From: [Actinobacillus] rossii
Lineage (GTDB): Bacteria > Pseudomonadota > Gammaproteobacteria > Enterobacterales > Pasteurellaceae
Reading direction: 5' to 3'
Assembly: GCA_900444965.1 (NCBI GenBank)
Contig: UFRQ01000003.1
Coordinates: 1,364,001 to 1,428,000, forward strand
Length of the DNA: 64,000 nt
Below the pieces are notes generated by a model that saw only the letters and a list, made by a program, of their open reading frames with translations, was not told where the DNA came from and did no database searches. Positions within the stretch are counted from its first letter, which is position 1; the number at the start of each line of letters is the position of its first letter. Shown piece after piece: positions 1 through 8,694 of this stretch. A program made the position numbers and the translations under genes.

Positions 1-570
1 AACATTGATGACCACAGCGAAGATGAACGTAATGAAGATAATTCGGTGGAAAGTTATCAGTGGGAATGGAGCAATCCAGAGCTTGCCGATTCACAACAAG
101 GTATCCGCCCTTCGGACATTAAGCAGGCTATTTTGCAAGAAAAAACGCCTGAGTTGATGGCAAAAGTCATTCAAACTTCCACTGAACGAGATAACTGGGC
201 GAAAATCATTGAAGCCTTGAATTTGGATAATCTCAAGTTAGTTAAGCAGATTGTGCTGAATTCTGTATTGCTTAATCAGACAGAGCAACAGCTTAAGTTG
301 GGGCTACGTTCTAATCAACAACATCTTATTCGTGAAAAGTCTATTGAAATATTGCAAGAAAAATTGACAGAATTTTATCAACATCCGATTACTGTGATAA
401 TTGAGTTAAACGATGATACCACTTTATTTACGCCGTTAGATCATCGCCGTCAGATTTATCAGGAGTTTAGTGAACAAGCGCGTAAAAATCTCTTGGAAGA
501 CAAACAATTACAACTCCTACAGCAAGCTTTTGACGCAAAATTAGATATGGAAAGTATTCGTCCTGTGTAG
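1..570 (+). CDS. dnaX: DNA polymerase III subunit tau/gamma, C-terminal part (partial)
   Basis: The reading frame is open from the first base of the window, so the 5' end lies outside it. The visible 189 residues match the tau-specific C-terminal region of DnaX (around WEWSNPELADS and the following helical domain), which binds the polymerase alpha subunit in the replisome. The ATPase and clamp-loader domains are upstream and not visible. A GTG at 46 is just an internal valine codon. The assignment rests on overall resemblance, without catalytic motifs. It ends 13 bases before the next gene. Confidence 0.72.
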   Translation, partial: NIDDHSEDERNEDNSVESYQWEWSNPELADSQQGIRPSDIKQAILQEKTPELMAKVIQTSTERDNWAKIIEALNLDNLKLVKQIVLNSVLLNQTEQQLKLGLRSNQQHLIREKSIEILQEKLTEFYQHPITVIIELNDDTTLFTPLDHRRQIYQEFSEQARKNLLEDKQLQLLQQAFDAKLDMESIRPV

Positions 571-583
571 GGATAACTGCTTT

Positions 584-1459
584 ATGAATAACATGAAGAA
601 AGCCCGTAAAATTCTGACCGCACTTTTCTTAATTGCCGTGAGTGTTCTGATATATTTAACGACAACTATACGGATTTATACTGAGCCTTTTGTTGAATTA
701 GTGACTGCTGCCCCCCATTCTTATCAGCCTTACAATAAATTTTGTTATATAACTCAAACCGCTGTTGCTCCCTTAAGAGATAACACATTGAATTTGCTTG
801 TATGGAATATTCATAAAGGGAGCGATTTAGGTTGGCAACAGGATCTCACGCGCTTTGCGAACACGACGGATTTAATGTTGTTACAAGAAGCAACGAGCAA
901 GCAGGCACTTTCTTCCGTTTTTAAAGCCACCTTTCCAACATCCTTTTTTACTGCGGGCTTTAGCTATAAAAAGATTACATCGGGGATAGAAATTTTAGCG
1001 AAAACTACACCTGATATGTATTGTGCAGGCACTGGTGAAGAGCCTTGGTTGCGTATTCCCAAAGTGGCACAAGCTTTGCGTTTTCCCTTGGAAAATGGAC
1101 AGTCATTGTTGGTTGTCAACTTGCATTTGGTTAATTTTGAATGGACACCAACTCAATATCGTCAACAGTTAGAAATAATGATGGATCGTATTGCTGAGCA
1201 TAAAAGTGCGGTCATTTTAGCGGGTGATTTTAATTCGTGGAATAAAGATCGTTTAACATTAATTCGTAGGCTTGCGGCTGAACAAGGATTAACCGAAGTG
1301 CTATTTGAAAATGATCAACGACTCCGTTTCTTTGGTCAACCGTTGGATCATATTTTTGTACGTGGCTTAGCAATAAAAAGAGCTTACAGCGAGAGCGTTG
1401 AAAGCTCTGATCATAATCCACTACGTGTAGAGCTTGAATTGATTACAGCGCAGCCGTAA
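584..1459 (+). CDS. Endonuclease/exonuclease/phosphatase (EEP) family protein, membrane-anchored
   Basis: This 291-residue protein has an N-terminal hydrophobic segment (about residues 10-28) that is probably a signal anchor, followed by an EEP fold. Family motifs appear in order: WNIHKG, LLQEA (metal-binding Glu), VNLHLV, GDFNSW and the terminal SDHNP catalytic His motif. EEP members hydrolyse phosphodiester bonds in nucleic acids, phosphoinositides or sphingolipids, and the substrate here cannot be told. It resembles the YafD type. The 3' end overlaps the convergent ridA gene by 17 bases. An uptake sequence lies inside the gene near 1206. Confidence 0.8.
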   Translation: MNNMKKARKILTALFLIAVSVLIYLTTTIRIYTEPFVELVTAAPHSYQPYNKFCYITQTAVAPLRDNTLNLLVWNIHKGSDLGWQQDLTRFANTTDLMLLQEATSKQALSSVFKATFPTSFFTAGFSYKKITSGIEILAKTTPDMYCAGTGEEPWLRIPKVAQALRFPLENGQSLLVVNLHLVNFEWTPTQYRQQLEIMMDRIAEHKSAVILAGDFNSWNKDRLTLIRRLAAEQGLTEVLFENDQRLRFFGQPLDHIFVRGLAIKRAYSESVESSDHNPLRVELELITAQP

Positions 1460-1796
1460 TCACAATTTCTACTTTCCACTCGGCTACCGCAAGTTTCGCT
1501 TCTACACACGCACGACAAGGTGCATTGTTTTTATCCACCCAAGCATCCCAAGCACGGTTCATTTCGGCATAATCCGCCATATCTGCGAGAAAAACCTGTG
1601 CATTCAAAATATTGGCTTTGCTTGAACCCACTTCAGCTAAGAGTTTATCAATTAGATTTAACACATCTTGCGTTTGCTCAAATGCCGTGCCATTTAGGGT
1701 ATTTTCTGGAACTTGGCCAGCAAAATAGGCAACATCATTATGAATTGTGACTTCGCAGTAACGTCCACTAACATGAAAACGTTGAATCTTAGTCAT
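1443..1796 (-). CDS. RidA/YjgF family protein
   Basis: A 117-residue RidA/YjgF/UK114 family member. The family forms trimers that hydrolyse reactive enamine/imine intermediates made by PLP enzymes such as threonine dehydratase. The C-terminal ACVEAKLAVAEWKVEIVITA stretch contains the family's typical R-x-C-V-E-like signature. The arginine that binds the substrate carboxylate is plausibly the one in PCRACVEA. An AGGAG ribosome site lies just upstream of the ATG. The gene is convergent with the upstream EEP gene. Confidence 0.88.
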   Translation of the reverse strand: MTKIQRFHVSGRYCEVTIHNDVAYFAGQVPENTLNGTAFEQTQDVLNLIDKLLAEVGSSKANILNAQVFLADMADYAEMNRAWDAWVDKNNAPCRACVEAKLAVAEWKVEIVITAAL

Positions 1797-1870
1797 TTTT
1801 ATCTCCTTATAGTTGACTAATTTTGTCTATTAAATACAATGAAAATACGTTATATAAAATGCATTTTCCG

Positions 1871-2593
1871 ATGAAACTACTTATTTCAAATCAACATGGC
1901 GCTATTGTAATGGCATTATTGCCTTTTTGCTATGGCACGTTAGTAGGGAAACCTGTTTGGGCGCATATTTTTTTATTGCTCACTTGGTGTTCGCTCTATT
2001 TGATGACTTACCCTTTCCTTAATTTATTTAAACCGCAAGTTAAAGATAAGCGAGAATATTTCCGTTGGACGGGGATTTACGCGGTTACAAGTGCGGTCTT
2101 TTCTATTCCGGTTTTGTGGTTTAATTGGCAAGTTTCAGTTTTCGGTATCGCGATGTTGCCTTTCATGGCGGTATCTATTTATTTTACGAGAACTAAAAAT
2201 GAACGTGCAATGATCAATGATTTAGCGGGAATTTTGATTTTTGCACTGGCAGGTATGGGGGCATATTATTTCTCAACTAATCGCTTTGATACGTTCATTT
2301 GGCAAGTGGGGTTCTATCCAACACTATTTTTTATTGGCGTGACACTTTATATCAAATCGATGTTAAGAGAGCGAAAAAATCCACGTTATTATTGGGCATC
2401 TCTTGTTTTTCATTGCGTTTGTGTTGGCCTTTTTGTGTTATGGCAGAAGTATGCGTTGTCGTTGACATTTGTCCCACCTTTATTACGCGCCATCTTTTTA
2501 CCGCGCTTTAAATTATCGGTGAAACAAGTGGGATTAATCGAATTTGCAGTTAGTGCCGTATTTTTGAGTATGTTAGTATGGGCAACGTTATAA
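1871..2593 (+). CDS. YwiC-like integral membrane protein
   Basis: About 240 residues with seven or more hydrophobic segments. The N-terminal SNQHGAIVMALLPF resembles the conserved start of YwiC-like family proteins, whose function is unknown. I chose the ATG at 1871, which gives the family-like MKLLISNQHG start. An in-frame ATG at 1859 and a TTG at 1823 are also possible, and no start has a strong ribosome site. A GC-rich hairpin terminator follows 20 bases after the stop. Confidence 0.7.
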   Translation: MKLLISNQHGAIVMALLPFCYGTLVGKPVWAHIFLLLTWCSLYLMTYPFLNLFKPQVKDKREYFRWTGIYAVTSAVFSIPVLWFNWQVSVFGIAMLPFMAVSIYFTRTKNERAMINDLAGILIFALAGMGAYYFSTNRFDTFIWQVGFYPTLFFIGVTLYIKSMLRERKNPRYYWASLVFHCVCVGLFVLWQKYALSLTFVPPLLRAIFLPRFKLSVKQVGLIEFAVSAVFLSMLVWATL

Positions 2594-2613
2594 ATTGCTT
2601 ATCATCGATAAAA

Positions 2614-2638
2614 AAGGGCAGGTATAAAACCTGCCCTT
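2614..2638. terminator. Hairpin between convergent genes (YwiC-like and rnb)
   Basis: Perfect 9-bp stem AAGGGCAGG / CCTGCCCTT with a 7-nt loop, preceded by an A run on the plus strand, which reads as a U run on the minus strand. It sits between two convergent genes, so it probably stops transcription in both directions. Confidence 0.75.
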
Positions 2639-2657
2639 ACGTTGATATTATTCAGAA

Positions 2658-4640
2658 TTAAGGTAATAATAAATTACCAATCAAACTACGTGTTTCTTCT
2701 TTCACTTTTGTTAATTGTAATTTCACCACATCGCCAATTTTGTATCGGCGTTCGCCGTTGATATAAAGAGCAATTTCGTCATTGTTGACTTCCATTTCTT
2801 CTTTATTCGGGTGAATAGTTGAGGCTGGCACAAAAACGCTTGCACCGTTGGCAAGCAATTGCACACGCATTCCGCCACGCATTACATCTTGAACTTCAGC
2901 ATCAAACTCTGGTTTGCTTTCTACTTGTTCATTTAAATAACGGCAGTAGAGCCAATCGGCAATATCACGTTCAACTAAACGGTTCTGACGGCGTGCTTCT
3001 TGCAACCGAGCGAGAATTTCATCGCTAGGTTTTGCACATTCGCCGCTGGTTAAGGTGGCTTTAATTAAACGGTGGTTGACCATATCCGAGTATTTTCGAA
3101 TTGGTGATGTCCAAGTGGCGTAGCCTGTTAAACCTAAACCAAAGTGCGGTGCTAATTCAGTCTTAAATTCTGCAAAAGTTAAAAAACGGCGCAAACGAAA
3201 TTCATAATAATCGCCTTCATACGGCTCAATATCATGGCGCATTTGGCAATATCCCGCCAGGGTTGCCAAATTCTCCGTGGAGTAACGTGTTTCTAATTCT
3301 GCACGATTTTCGTCATTAGCAAAATTTGCCATTAAGAAATTATGTGCATTGGTTAAGAATTTGGTATCAAAACCTTTATGTGTATTGAAAATTCCTGTTT
3401 TCGCTTTTTCATCTAAATAATGTGCGCAGCAAATATTCGCTAGGATCATCGATTCTTCCACAATTTGGTTCGCAATACGACGATGTTCCGCTTTAATTTC
3501 TTGAACGTGCCCATTTTCGGCTAATACAAAGCTGTAATCAGGTTTTTCTTTGAATAACAAGCTGTGAGTTTTGCGCCATTGAATACGTGCCAACGCAAAT
3601 TGATGTAAAAACTCAACTTGTTGTTTGATTTCTGCCGTTTCAGGCTGCCAAGCATTTTCCACTTGTTCCAAATAATCAGACACCTTGTTATAAGCCAGTT
3701 TGGCTTTCGATTGCACTTCTGCTGATACAAAATAAGGCGCATTGGTAATTTCACCTGCCAAGTCTGTTTCAATATAACAAACTAATGCTGGACGCGTTTC
3801 ATTTGGCATTAAAGAGCATAAATCATCTGACAGTTCGCGCGGCAACATTGGGATATTAAAACCCGGTAAATAGTTGGTAAAACAACGTTGACGTGCATCT
3901 TTCTCAATTTGTGAGTCAAGAGCGATATAAGCCGTTGGATCAGCAATTGCCACCACTAAACGCCAACCGGTTTGTGAGCCATTTTGTTCGATCTTTTCGA
4001 TATAAAGCGCATCGTCCATATCTTGCGTACTTTCGCTGTCAATTGTGACGAAATGAAGTGCGGTCAAATCTTCGCGTGTTTGTGTATCGAGCATCGGGTA
4101 GTTATCTTGACCTGAAACAGGGTAACGAGATTGTTCATGGCGTGCGAGCGTGACCCACCAAGGGGCAAATTCATCGTCTTTGCGACAGATAAATTCTTGA
4201 ATATTAGTAAATAAAAAACGGTCATCGCGTAATGGGTGTGTTTTTAAATTAGCCACAACCCAATCGCCTTCTTGTAATTCTTCTTTGACAGATTTCAGCT
4301 GGTTGGCGCCAATAGGTTGCTTGATATTGGGATGATCAACGAGAACTTGTAATTTCTTGTCTTTATTGAACCGCACTTTAGCGATAAAACGCGTTAACAT
4401 CGGTTCAATCAGTTCTTCCGGAACCGCTTGTTTTTTGCCATCAATTTCTTCAATTACTGCTTTAACTTTATCGCCGTGAATGACTTTTTTCATATCAGGT
4501 GGCGCAATGAAAAAACTTTCTTTTTCCGTTTCTAAAAAGCCGTAAGCTTTATCTGTACTTTTGACGATACCTTCAACAGTTTGTTTACTATCGCGAATTT
4601 GTTGCTTGAGCTGAGATAATAGGGGATTATTTTGGAACAT
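2658..4640 (-). CDS. rnb: Exoribonuclease II
   Basis: A 660-residue RNase II, a processive 3'-to-5' exoribonuclease that degrades single-stranded RNA to short oligomers. Domains in order are two cold-shock-like OB folds (about 20-170), the RNB catalytic domain (about 185-520) and a C-terminal S1 domain (about 560-645). The RNB metal site is intact: D201, D207, D209 and D210 lie in DSESTQDMDDA at the same numbering as in E. coli RNase II. It lies downstream of fabI on the same strand, separated by a terminator hairpin. Confidence 0.95.
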   Translation of the reverse strand: MFQNNPLLSQLKQQIRDSKQTVEGIVKSTDKAYGFLETEKESFFIAPPDMKKVIHGDKVKAVIEEIDGKKQAVPEELIEPMLTRFIAKVRFNKDKKLQVLVDHPNIKQPIGANQLKSVKEELQEGDWVVANLKTHPLRDDRFLFTNIQEFICRKDDEFAPWWVTLARHEQSRYPVSGQDNYPMLDTQTREDLTALHFVTIDSESTQDMDDALYIEKIEQNGSQTGWRLVVAIADPTAYIALDSQIEKDARQRCFTNYLPGFNIPMLPRELSDDLCSLMPNETRPALVCYIETDLAGEITNAPYFVSAEVQSKAKLAYNKVSDYLEQVENAWQPETAEIKQQVEFLHQFALARIQWRKTHSLLFKEKPDYSFVLAENGHVQEIKAEHRRIANQIVEESMILANICCAHYLDEKAKTGIFNTHKGFDTKFLTNAHNFLMANFANDENRAELETRYSTENLATLAGYCQMRHDIEPYEGDYYEFRLRRFLTFAEFKTELAPHFGLGLTGYATWTSPIRKYSDMVNHRLIKATLTSGECAKPSDEILARLQEARRQNRLVERDIADWLYCRYLNEQVESKPEFDAEVQDVMRGGMRVQLLANGASVFVPASTIHPNKEEMEVNNDEIALYINGERRYKIGDVVKLQLTKVKEETRSLIGNLLLP

Positions 4641-4659
4641 ATTTTAAATTGCCATAAAT

Positions 4660-4690
4660 AAAGAAAAGGCACAGGTTGAGAACCTGCGCC
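4660..4690 (-). terminator. Rho-independent terminator between fabI and rnb
   Basis: On the minus strand a 10-bp stem with one mismatch (GGCGCAGGTT / AACCTGTGCC) and a 3-nt loop is followed by TTTTCTTT. It follows the fabI stop codon and precedes rnb, so rnb may have its own promoter or rely on read-through. Confidence 0.8.
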
Positions 4691-4712
4691 ATAAAGTGAT
4701 TAAATTGAAGAA

Positions 4713-5501
4713 TTATTCTTCACCTAATTCGCCCATTGCAGTAATGCTAAAGCCGGCATCAACATGTAATACTTCGCCCGTGACACCAGAGGCTAAGTCA
4801 GAACATAAGAATGCTGCAGAGTTACCCACATCTTCAATCGTCACCGTACGACCTAATGGTGCTGTTTTTTCGAATGCAGAAAGCATTTTCTTGAAGTTTT
4901 TGATACCAGATGCCGCTAAAGTACGAATTGGACCTGCAGAAATCGCATTAACACGAATTCCTTCTTTACCTAAATCAGCTGCCATAACGCGAGTTGCGGC
5001 TTCAAGTGATGCTTTCGCTAAACACATCACATTGTAGTTAGGAATTGCGCGTTCTGCACCTAAATAAGTTAATGTGACCAAACCGGCGTTAGGATTTAAA
5101 AACGGGCGCGCAGCTTGTGCCATAGCAACAAAGCTGTAAGCACTGATATCGTGTGCAATACGATAGCCTTCACGTGTTGCGGCGTTAACATAATCACCAT
5201 CTAATTGATCGCCTGGTGCAAATGCGATAGCGTGCACAAAACCATCAAATTTTTCCCATTTTTTGCTTAATTCAGCAAAACAGTTTGTGATGCTTTCATC
5301 AGCGGCAACGTCTAATGGCAATACAATGTCAGCACCAAATTCTTTTGCAAATTCTTCAACACGTGGTTGTAATTTTTCATTTAAATAAGTGAACGCTAAT
5401 TCTGCACCTTGTTCTTTCATTGCCTTTGCAATACCGTATGCAATTGAACGGTTGCTTGCTAAACCGGTTACTAAGATTTTTTTACCCGTTAAAATACCCA
5501 T
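4713..5501 (-). CDS. fabI: Enoyl-[acyl-carrier-protein] reductase (NADH)
   Basis: A 262-residue short-chain-dehydrogenase-fold enzyme that performs the last reduction step of each fatty-acid elongation cycle. The nucleotide-binding segment is [13 protein letters not shown]. The catalytic residues fall at the same numbering as in E. coli FabI: Y146 in TYLGAE, Y156 in NYNVMC and K163. Length is typical. This is the classical triclosan target. The ATG is preceded by an A-rich leader without a strong ribosome site. Confidence 0.96.
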   Translation of the reverse strand: MGILTGKKILVTGLASNRSIAYGIAKAMKEQGAELAFTYLNEKLQPRVEEFAKEFGADIVLPLDVAADESITNCFAELSKKWEKFDGFVHAIAFAPGDQLDGDYVNAATREGYRIAHDISAYSFVAMAQAARPFLNPNAGLVTLTYLGAERAIPNYNVMCLAKASLEAATRVMAADLGKEGIRVNAISAGPIRTLAASGIKNFKKMLSAFEKTAPLGRTVTIEDVGNSAAFLCSDLASGVTGEVLHVDAGFSITAMGELGEE

Positions 5502-5577
5502 TTTTGAAATCCTATTTTTAGTTGTTTAAAAATTGCGCTTAAAAAATCTGGCGTAGTATAGCGGAAATGTCCGTTAA

Positions 5578-6192
5578 TTACAAAGCCGATGAGCGAATTT
5601 GCCAGTTTCCTTGATTATTTTGTTGTAATTCCCAAATCGCCGTATTTCCCATTGGTAAGTGCGCTTGAAATTGGCGGAATTGTTTCATTTTATCTGATGT
5701 GTTGGTTTGAAAACCGAGCAATTTCCAAGTTAGCATGGCAATCCAAATACCATGCGTAAAACAAAGTGTTTGTTCAGGGAAATTTGTCGCGTTGACGAGA
5801 AAATCATCAACTCGTTGTGAAAATTCAGCAAAACTGTCCGTATTTTGACAGCACTTTTCGAATGGATTGGCGCGCGCCCAATAAGCAGCGCTAATCGGAT
5901 AGCGTTGTTCTGCTGTTATATTGTTAATCCATTCCAAAGGCAAATAAGAAAACTCATTGAGCTCAGCTAGTGGTTGTGCGTTCAGGTGCCAATGAGATAA
6001 ATAAGGCGCAGCAGTTTGTTGAGTTCTCAGAAATTCCGATGTGAAAATATAGGGGATTGCGGGCAATCGGGTAATCAGATTTTCCGCTTGTTTTTGCCCT
6101 GTCTCACTTAATGGAATTTCACGATCAGGTAAACTGCGACCGCCTGAATTGGCTAAACTTTCTGCATGACGTACAAGATAAATGGTTTTCAT
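5578..6192 (-). CDS. Histidine phosphatase family protein
   Basis: This 204-residue protein has the phosphoglycerate-mutase-like RH motif near the N terminus (LVRHAES, with H9 the likely phosphorylated histidine), an ETGQKQA segment and a second catalytic histidine in CFTHG. Its substrate is unknown; related proteins dephosphorylate small metabolites such as alpha-ribazole phosphate. It ends next to the toxin-antitoxin module, whose stop codon is 3 bases from this ATG, so it may be co-transcribed with that module. Confidence 0.83.
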   Translation of the reverse strand: MKTIYLVRHAESLANSGGRSLPDREIPLSETGQKQAENLITRLPAIPYIFTSEFLRTQQTAAPYLSHWHLNAQPLAELNEFSYLPLEWINNITAEQRYPISAAYWARANPFEKCCQNTDSFAEFSQRVDDFLVNATNFPEQTLCFTHGIWIAMLTWKLLGFQTNTSDKMKQFRQFQAHLPMGNTAIWELQQNNQGNWQIRSSAL

Positions 6193-6195
6193 CGT

Positions 6196-6492
6196 TTATA
6201 AGGCCCGAAGTTCATTAATTAAACTGGGTTGTTTTTCTAACAAAAAGAGCAGTTTCAATGAAGAACCATTGGGAATTCGGCGTTGTGTCTCCCAAGATTG
6301 CACAAGAGATTTACTTACCCCTAATGCTTTGGCAAATTCATCTTGTTTTAGATGACTATCAGTACGAATTTTTTTCGTATTGGGAATACGAAAGCGGTGA
6401 ATGTTTTCAGGAGGAACTTCTAATTCACCTTTTTCAATGGCGACCATTTGTTCTGCACCTTTGATTAAGCGTTCAAATAGTTCTTTATCCAT
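6196..6492 (-). CDS. NadS/HigA-like antitoxin
   Basis: A 98-residue protein with a Cro/CI-type helix-turn-helix at about residues 48-75 (KQDEFAKALGVSKSLVQSWE). The N-terminal part (ERLIKGAEQMVAIEKGE) resembles the NadS family. It is encoded immediately after the toxin with a 2-base gap, the reversed toxin-first order typical of HigBA-like systems. The predicted roles are to neutralise the toxin by direct binding and to repress the shared promoter upstream of it. Confidence 0.82.
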   Translation of the reverse strand: MDKELFERLIKGAEQMVAIEKGELEVPPENIHRFRIPNTKKIRTDSHLKQDEFAKALGVSKSLVQSWETQRRIPNGSSLKLLFLLEKQPSLINELRAL

Positions 6493-6494
6493 GG

Positions 6495-6836
6495 TTATTC
6501 TCCCGTGATTTGTGTCACTATATTTTTAAGTAATGATTTTTCAGTATCGGACATATTATCTTTCTTACTTTTGGAATAAACCAACATTAGAAATAATTTT
6601 CCTTTAGATGTATATGTGTAATAAATCACCCGAATTCCTCCACTTTTACCTTTATGGTTACTTTCTAACTTCCAACGAATTTTTTGACAACCACCTGTAT
6701 TCGGAATGTAATCCCCAAAATGATGATTTTCTAGCATATAAGCTTGAAGTCGCTGATATTCGTCATCGGGAAGTAATTTCTTACGATCTTCAGTAAAAAT
6801 TGGTGTTTCGATAAATGTCAGCCATTTATCTATCAT
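6495..6836 (-). CDS. RelE/HigB-type toxin
   Basis: A 113-residue protein of the RelE/ParE superfamily. The segment KIRWKLESNHKGKSGGIRVIYY followed by a hydrophobic LFLMLVYSKSKKDNMS strand is the usual core of NadS-associated toxins. Such toxins are usually ribosome-dependent mRNA endonucleases. An AGGAG ribosome site precedes the start, and a promoter lying within an inverted repeat is just upstream. The target specificity cannot be read from the sequence. Confidence 0.82.
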   Translation of the reverse strand: MIDKWLTFIETPIFTEDRKKLLPDDEYQRLQAYMLENHHFGDYIPNTGGCQKIRWKLESNHKGKSGGIRVIYYTYTSKGKLFLMLVYSKSKKDNMSDTEKSLLKNIVTQITGE

Positions 6837-6846
6837 GGGGTTCTCC

Positions 6847-6890
6847 TTATTTTAGTTGTACACGGTACGCTTTTCAAGTTACTAAAATAA
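6847..6890 (-). promoter_or_regulatory. Toxin-antitoxin promoter with flanking operator repeat
   Basis: On the minus strand a -35 box TTGAAA and a -10 box TAAAAT are separated by exactly 17 bp. They are enclosed by a perfect 10-bp inverted repeat, TTATTTTAGT at 6847-6856 and ACTAAAATAA at 6881-6890. One arm covers the -10 box and the other lies just upstream of the -35 box. This layout suits autoregulation by the antitoxin. Confidence 0.72.
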
Positions 6891-6937
6891 AAAGAGACAC
6901 TAAATTTGCCAAGATAAAGAAATGATAAATGGAATAG

Positions 6938-6965
6938 CGATCACAAAAATAGATTTTTGTGATCG
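6938..6965. terminator. Hairpin downstream of the Nif3-like gene
   Basis: A perfect 13-bp inverted repeat, CGATCACAAAAAT / ATTTTTGTGATCG, with a 2-nt loop. It lies 13 bases past the Nif3-like stop codon. There is no long U tract on the minus strand, so termination is likely but less certain. Confidence 0.55.
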
Positions 6966-6978
6966 TTGTGTTTAGGCA

Positions 6979-7752
6979 TTAGGCAGGATTATCAATATCC
7001 ACAAATTCCACATCGAAATCATATACTTTCTCCAGCCACTCACCGAGAGCTTTAATGCCATAGCGTTCTGTGGCGTGGTGACCGCAAGCAATGTAGTGGA
7101 TGCCTTGTTCACGTGCGGAATGGGTGGTTTGTTCGGATATTTCACCACTAATAAAAGCATCACAACCCATTTGAGCGGCAAGATCAATATAATTTTGCCC
7201 ACCGCCCGTACAAATGCCCACTTTACGGATTATGTGCGGTCGATTTTCGGAGAGTTCTTCGGCATTACAAACTGTCGGTTTGCGATTTAATACATGTTCA
7301 ATTCGTGCGGCAAAGTCTTGAATTGAAATCGATTCTGCTAGCTCGCCCCACATAGGAATACTGTTTGGGGAACTTTCTAACGGTTGTAAATTTTCAATAC
7401 CAAGTAAGCGAGCGAGCTCTGCATTATTGCCTAGTTCAGGATGAACATCCAAAGGCAAATGGTAACCATATAAGTTAATATCATTTACTAATAAGGTTTT
7501 AATACGTTTGCCTTTCATTCCGCGAATGCAAGGATTTTCATTTTTCCAAAAATAACCATGATGAACTAAAATTGCATCGGCATTTTTGGCAACAGCGGCA
7601 TCAATTAATGCTTGCGTAGCGGTAACGCCAGTAATGATTTTTTTGATATTGACTTTACCTTCAACTTGCAAACCATTAGGGGCGTAATCGTTAATGGCAT
7701 TGCTGTTGAGTTTTTGATTAAGAATTTGTTCAAGTTCAATGTTATTCATCAT
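6979..7752 (-). CDS. Nif3-like dinuclear metal centre protein (YbgI family)
   Basis: About 257 residues of the NIF3/GTP cyclohydrolase I type 2 family. Likely metal-binding histidines are seen in LVHHGYFW, in YHLPLDVHPELGNN and in the C-terminal CGHHATERYG. Biochemical function is unresolved for the family. The start is one of two adjacent ATGs; the first overlaps the stop of the upstream gene (TAATG), which indicates translational coupling. A longer upstream in-frame start lies inside that gene and is unlikely. Confidence 0.87.
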   Translation of the reverse strand: MMNNIELEQILNQKLNSNAINDYAPNGLQVEGKVNIKKIITGVTATQALIDAAVAKNADAILVHHGYFWKNENPCIRGMKGKRIKTLLVNDINLYGYHLPLDVHPELGNNAELARLLGIENLQPLESSPNSIPMWGELAESISIQDFAARIEHVLNRKPTVCNAEELSENRPHIIRKVGICTGGGQNYIDLAAQMGCDAFISGEISEQTTHSAREQGIHYIACGHHATERYGIKALGEWLEKVYDFDVEFVDIDNPA

Positions 7753-8627
7753 TATGCTTTTAATTTTTCTAATACTTTGAGTAGTGGCAAAATAACTGCG
7801 CAAGCGATAAGACCAATGATTAGTCCTACACCTAAATCAGCTAAAAAACTGACCGCACTTGGAATATGTAAACTTTCAACAAAATGGTGAACGGCAGGTA
7901 AATAATGCACAAAGATACTGCCACCTACTAAAAACATTGCTATCGTGCCGATTACTGCGAGAGATTTCATAAACCAAGGCATAATAAAAATAAGAAATTT
8001 GCCGATTTGTTGTGACATGTTTTGTTTCTTTTGTAATAACCACAAACCAATATCATCTAATTTAACGATTAATCCCACTAAGCCATAAACAAAAATGGTA
8101 ATGCCAATTCCGAGCGCACAAAGCGTTAGCACACGCGTTAAGGTGTCAGCCTCTTGCATTGCGCCAAGTGCGATAATAATAATTTCGGCAGATAAAATGA
8201 AATCGGTTCGAATTGCTCCTTTAATTTTATCTTTTTCGCTTTCTGTTTTAGGTTCTTGATGAACATCAATCGGTTTTTCATTTTTATGGAAAAATTTATG
8301 CAGTAGCTTTTCCGCTCCTTCAAAACACAGATAAGCCCCTCCAATCATAAGTAGGATATTAATTGCCGCAGGCAAATAAACGGAAAGCAATAATGCCAAT
8401 GGAATTAAAATGACTTTATTCCATAATGAACCTTTTGCAACAGCCCATACGATAGGTAATTCACGGTCAGGGGAAATATCTTTTCCACTGACTTGGTTTG
8501 CGTTAAGCGCGAGATCGTCACTCAAAACACCCACGGTTTTCTTGGCCGCGACTTTGGTCATAACGGAAACATCGTCCATTATGGCAGCGATGTCGTCTAA
8601 TAATGTGAATAAAGAGCTAAATGCCAT
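7752..8627 (-). CDS. DUF808 / YedI-like inner-membrane protein
   Basis: A 291-residue protein with hydrophobic segments around residues 70-100, 140-190 and 205-285. The N-terminal MAFSSLFTLLDDIAAIMDDV is characteristic of the YedI/DUF808 family, whose role is unknown. Its stop codon overlaps the start of the Nif3-like gene, so the two are probably one transcript. Confidence 0.85.
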   Translation of the reverse strand: MAFSSLFTLLDDIAAIMDDVSVMTKVAAKKTVGVLSDDLALNANQVSGKDISPDRELPIVWAVAKGSLWNKVILIPLALLLSVYLPAAINILLMIGGAYLCFEGAEKLLHKFFHKNEKPIDVHQEPKTESEKDKIKGAIRTDFILSAEIIIIALGAMQEADTLTRVLTLCALGIGITIFVYGLVGLIVKLDDIGLWLLQKKQNMSQQIGKFLIFIMPWFMKSLAVIGTIAMFLVGGSIFVHYLPAVHHFVESLHIPSAVSFLADLGVGLIIGLIACAVILPLLKVLEKLKA

Positions 8628-8663
8628 ATTCTTTCCTTAATTTTTATATAATAGAGTAAAAAT

Positions 8664-8685
8664 AACGCACGTTTTAACGTGCGTT
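8664..8685 (-). terminator. Terminator after ycaO
   Basis: A perfect 8-bp stem AACGCACG / CGTGCGTT with a 6-nt loop, followed on the minus strand by TTATTTTTAC. It lies about 10 bases past the ycaO stop codon and upstream of the YedI-like gene. Confidence 0.72.
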
Positions 8686-8694
8686 GTTGAAAGA

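Noticed and set aside
1230..1421. Minus-strand 63-codon ORF in the EEP gene
   Set aside because: It is a shadow frame with no ribosome site or similarity.
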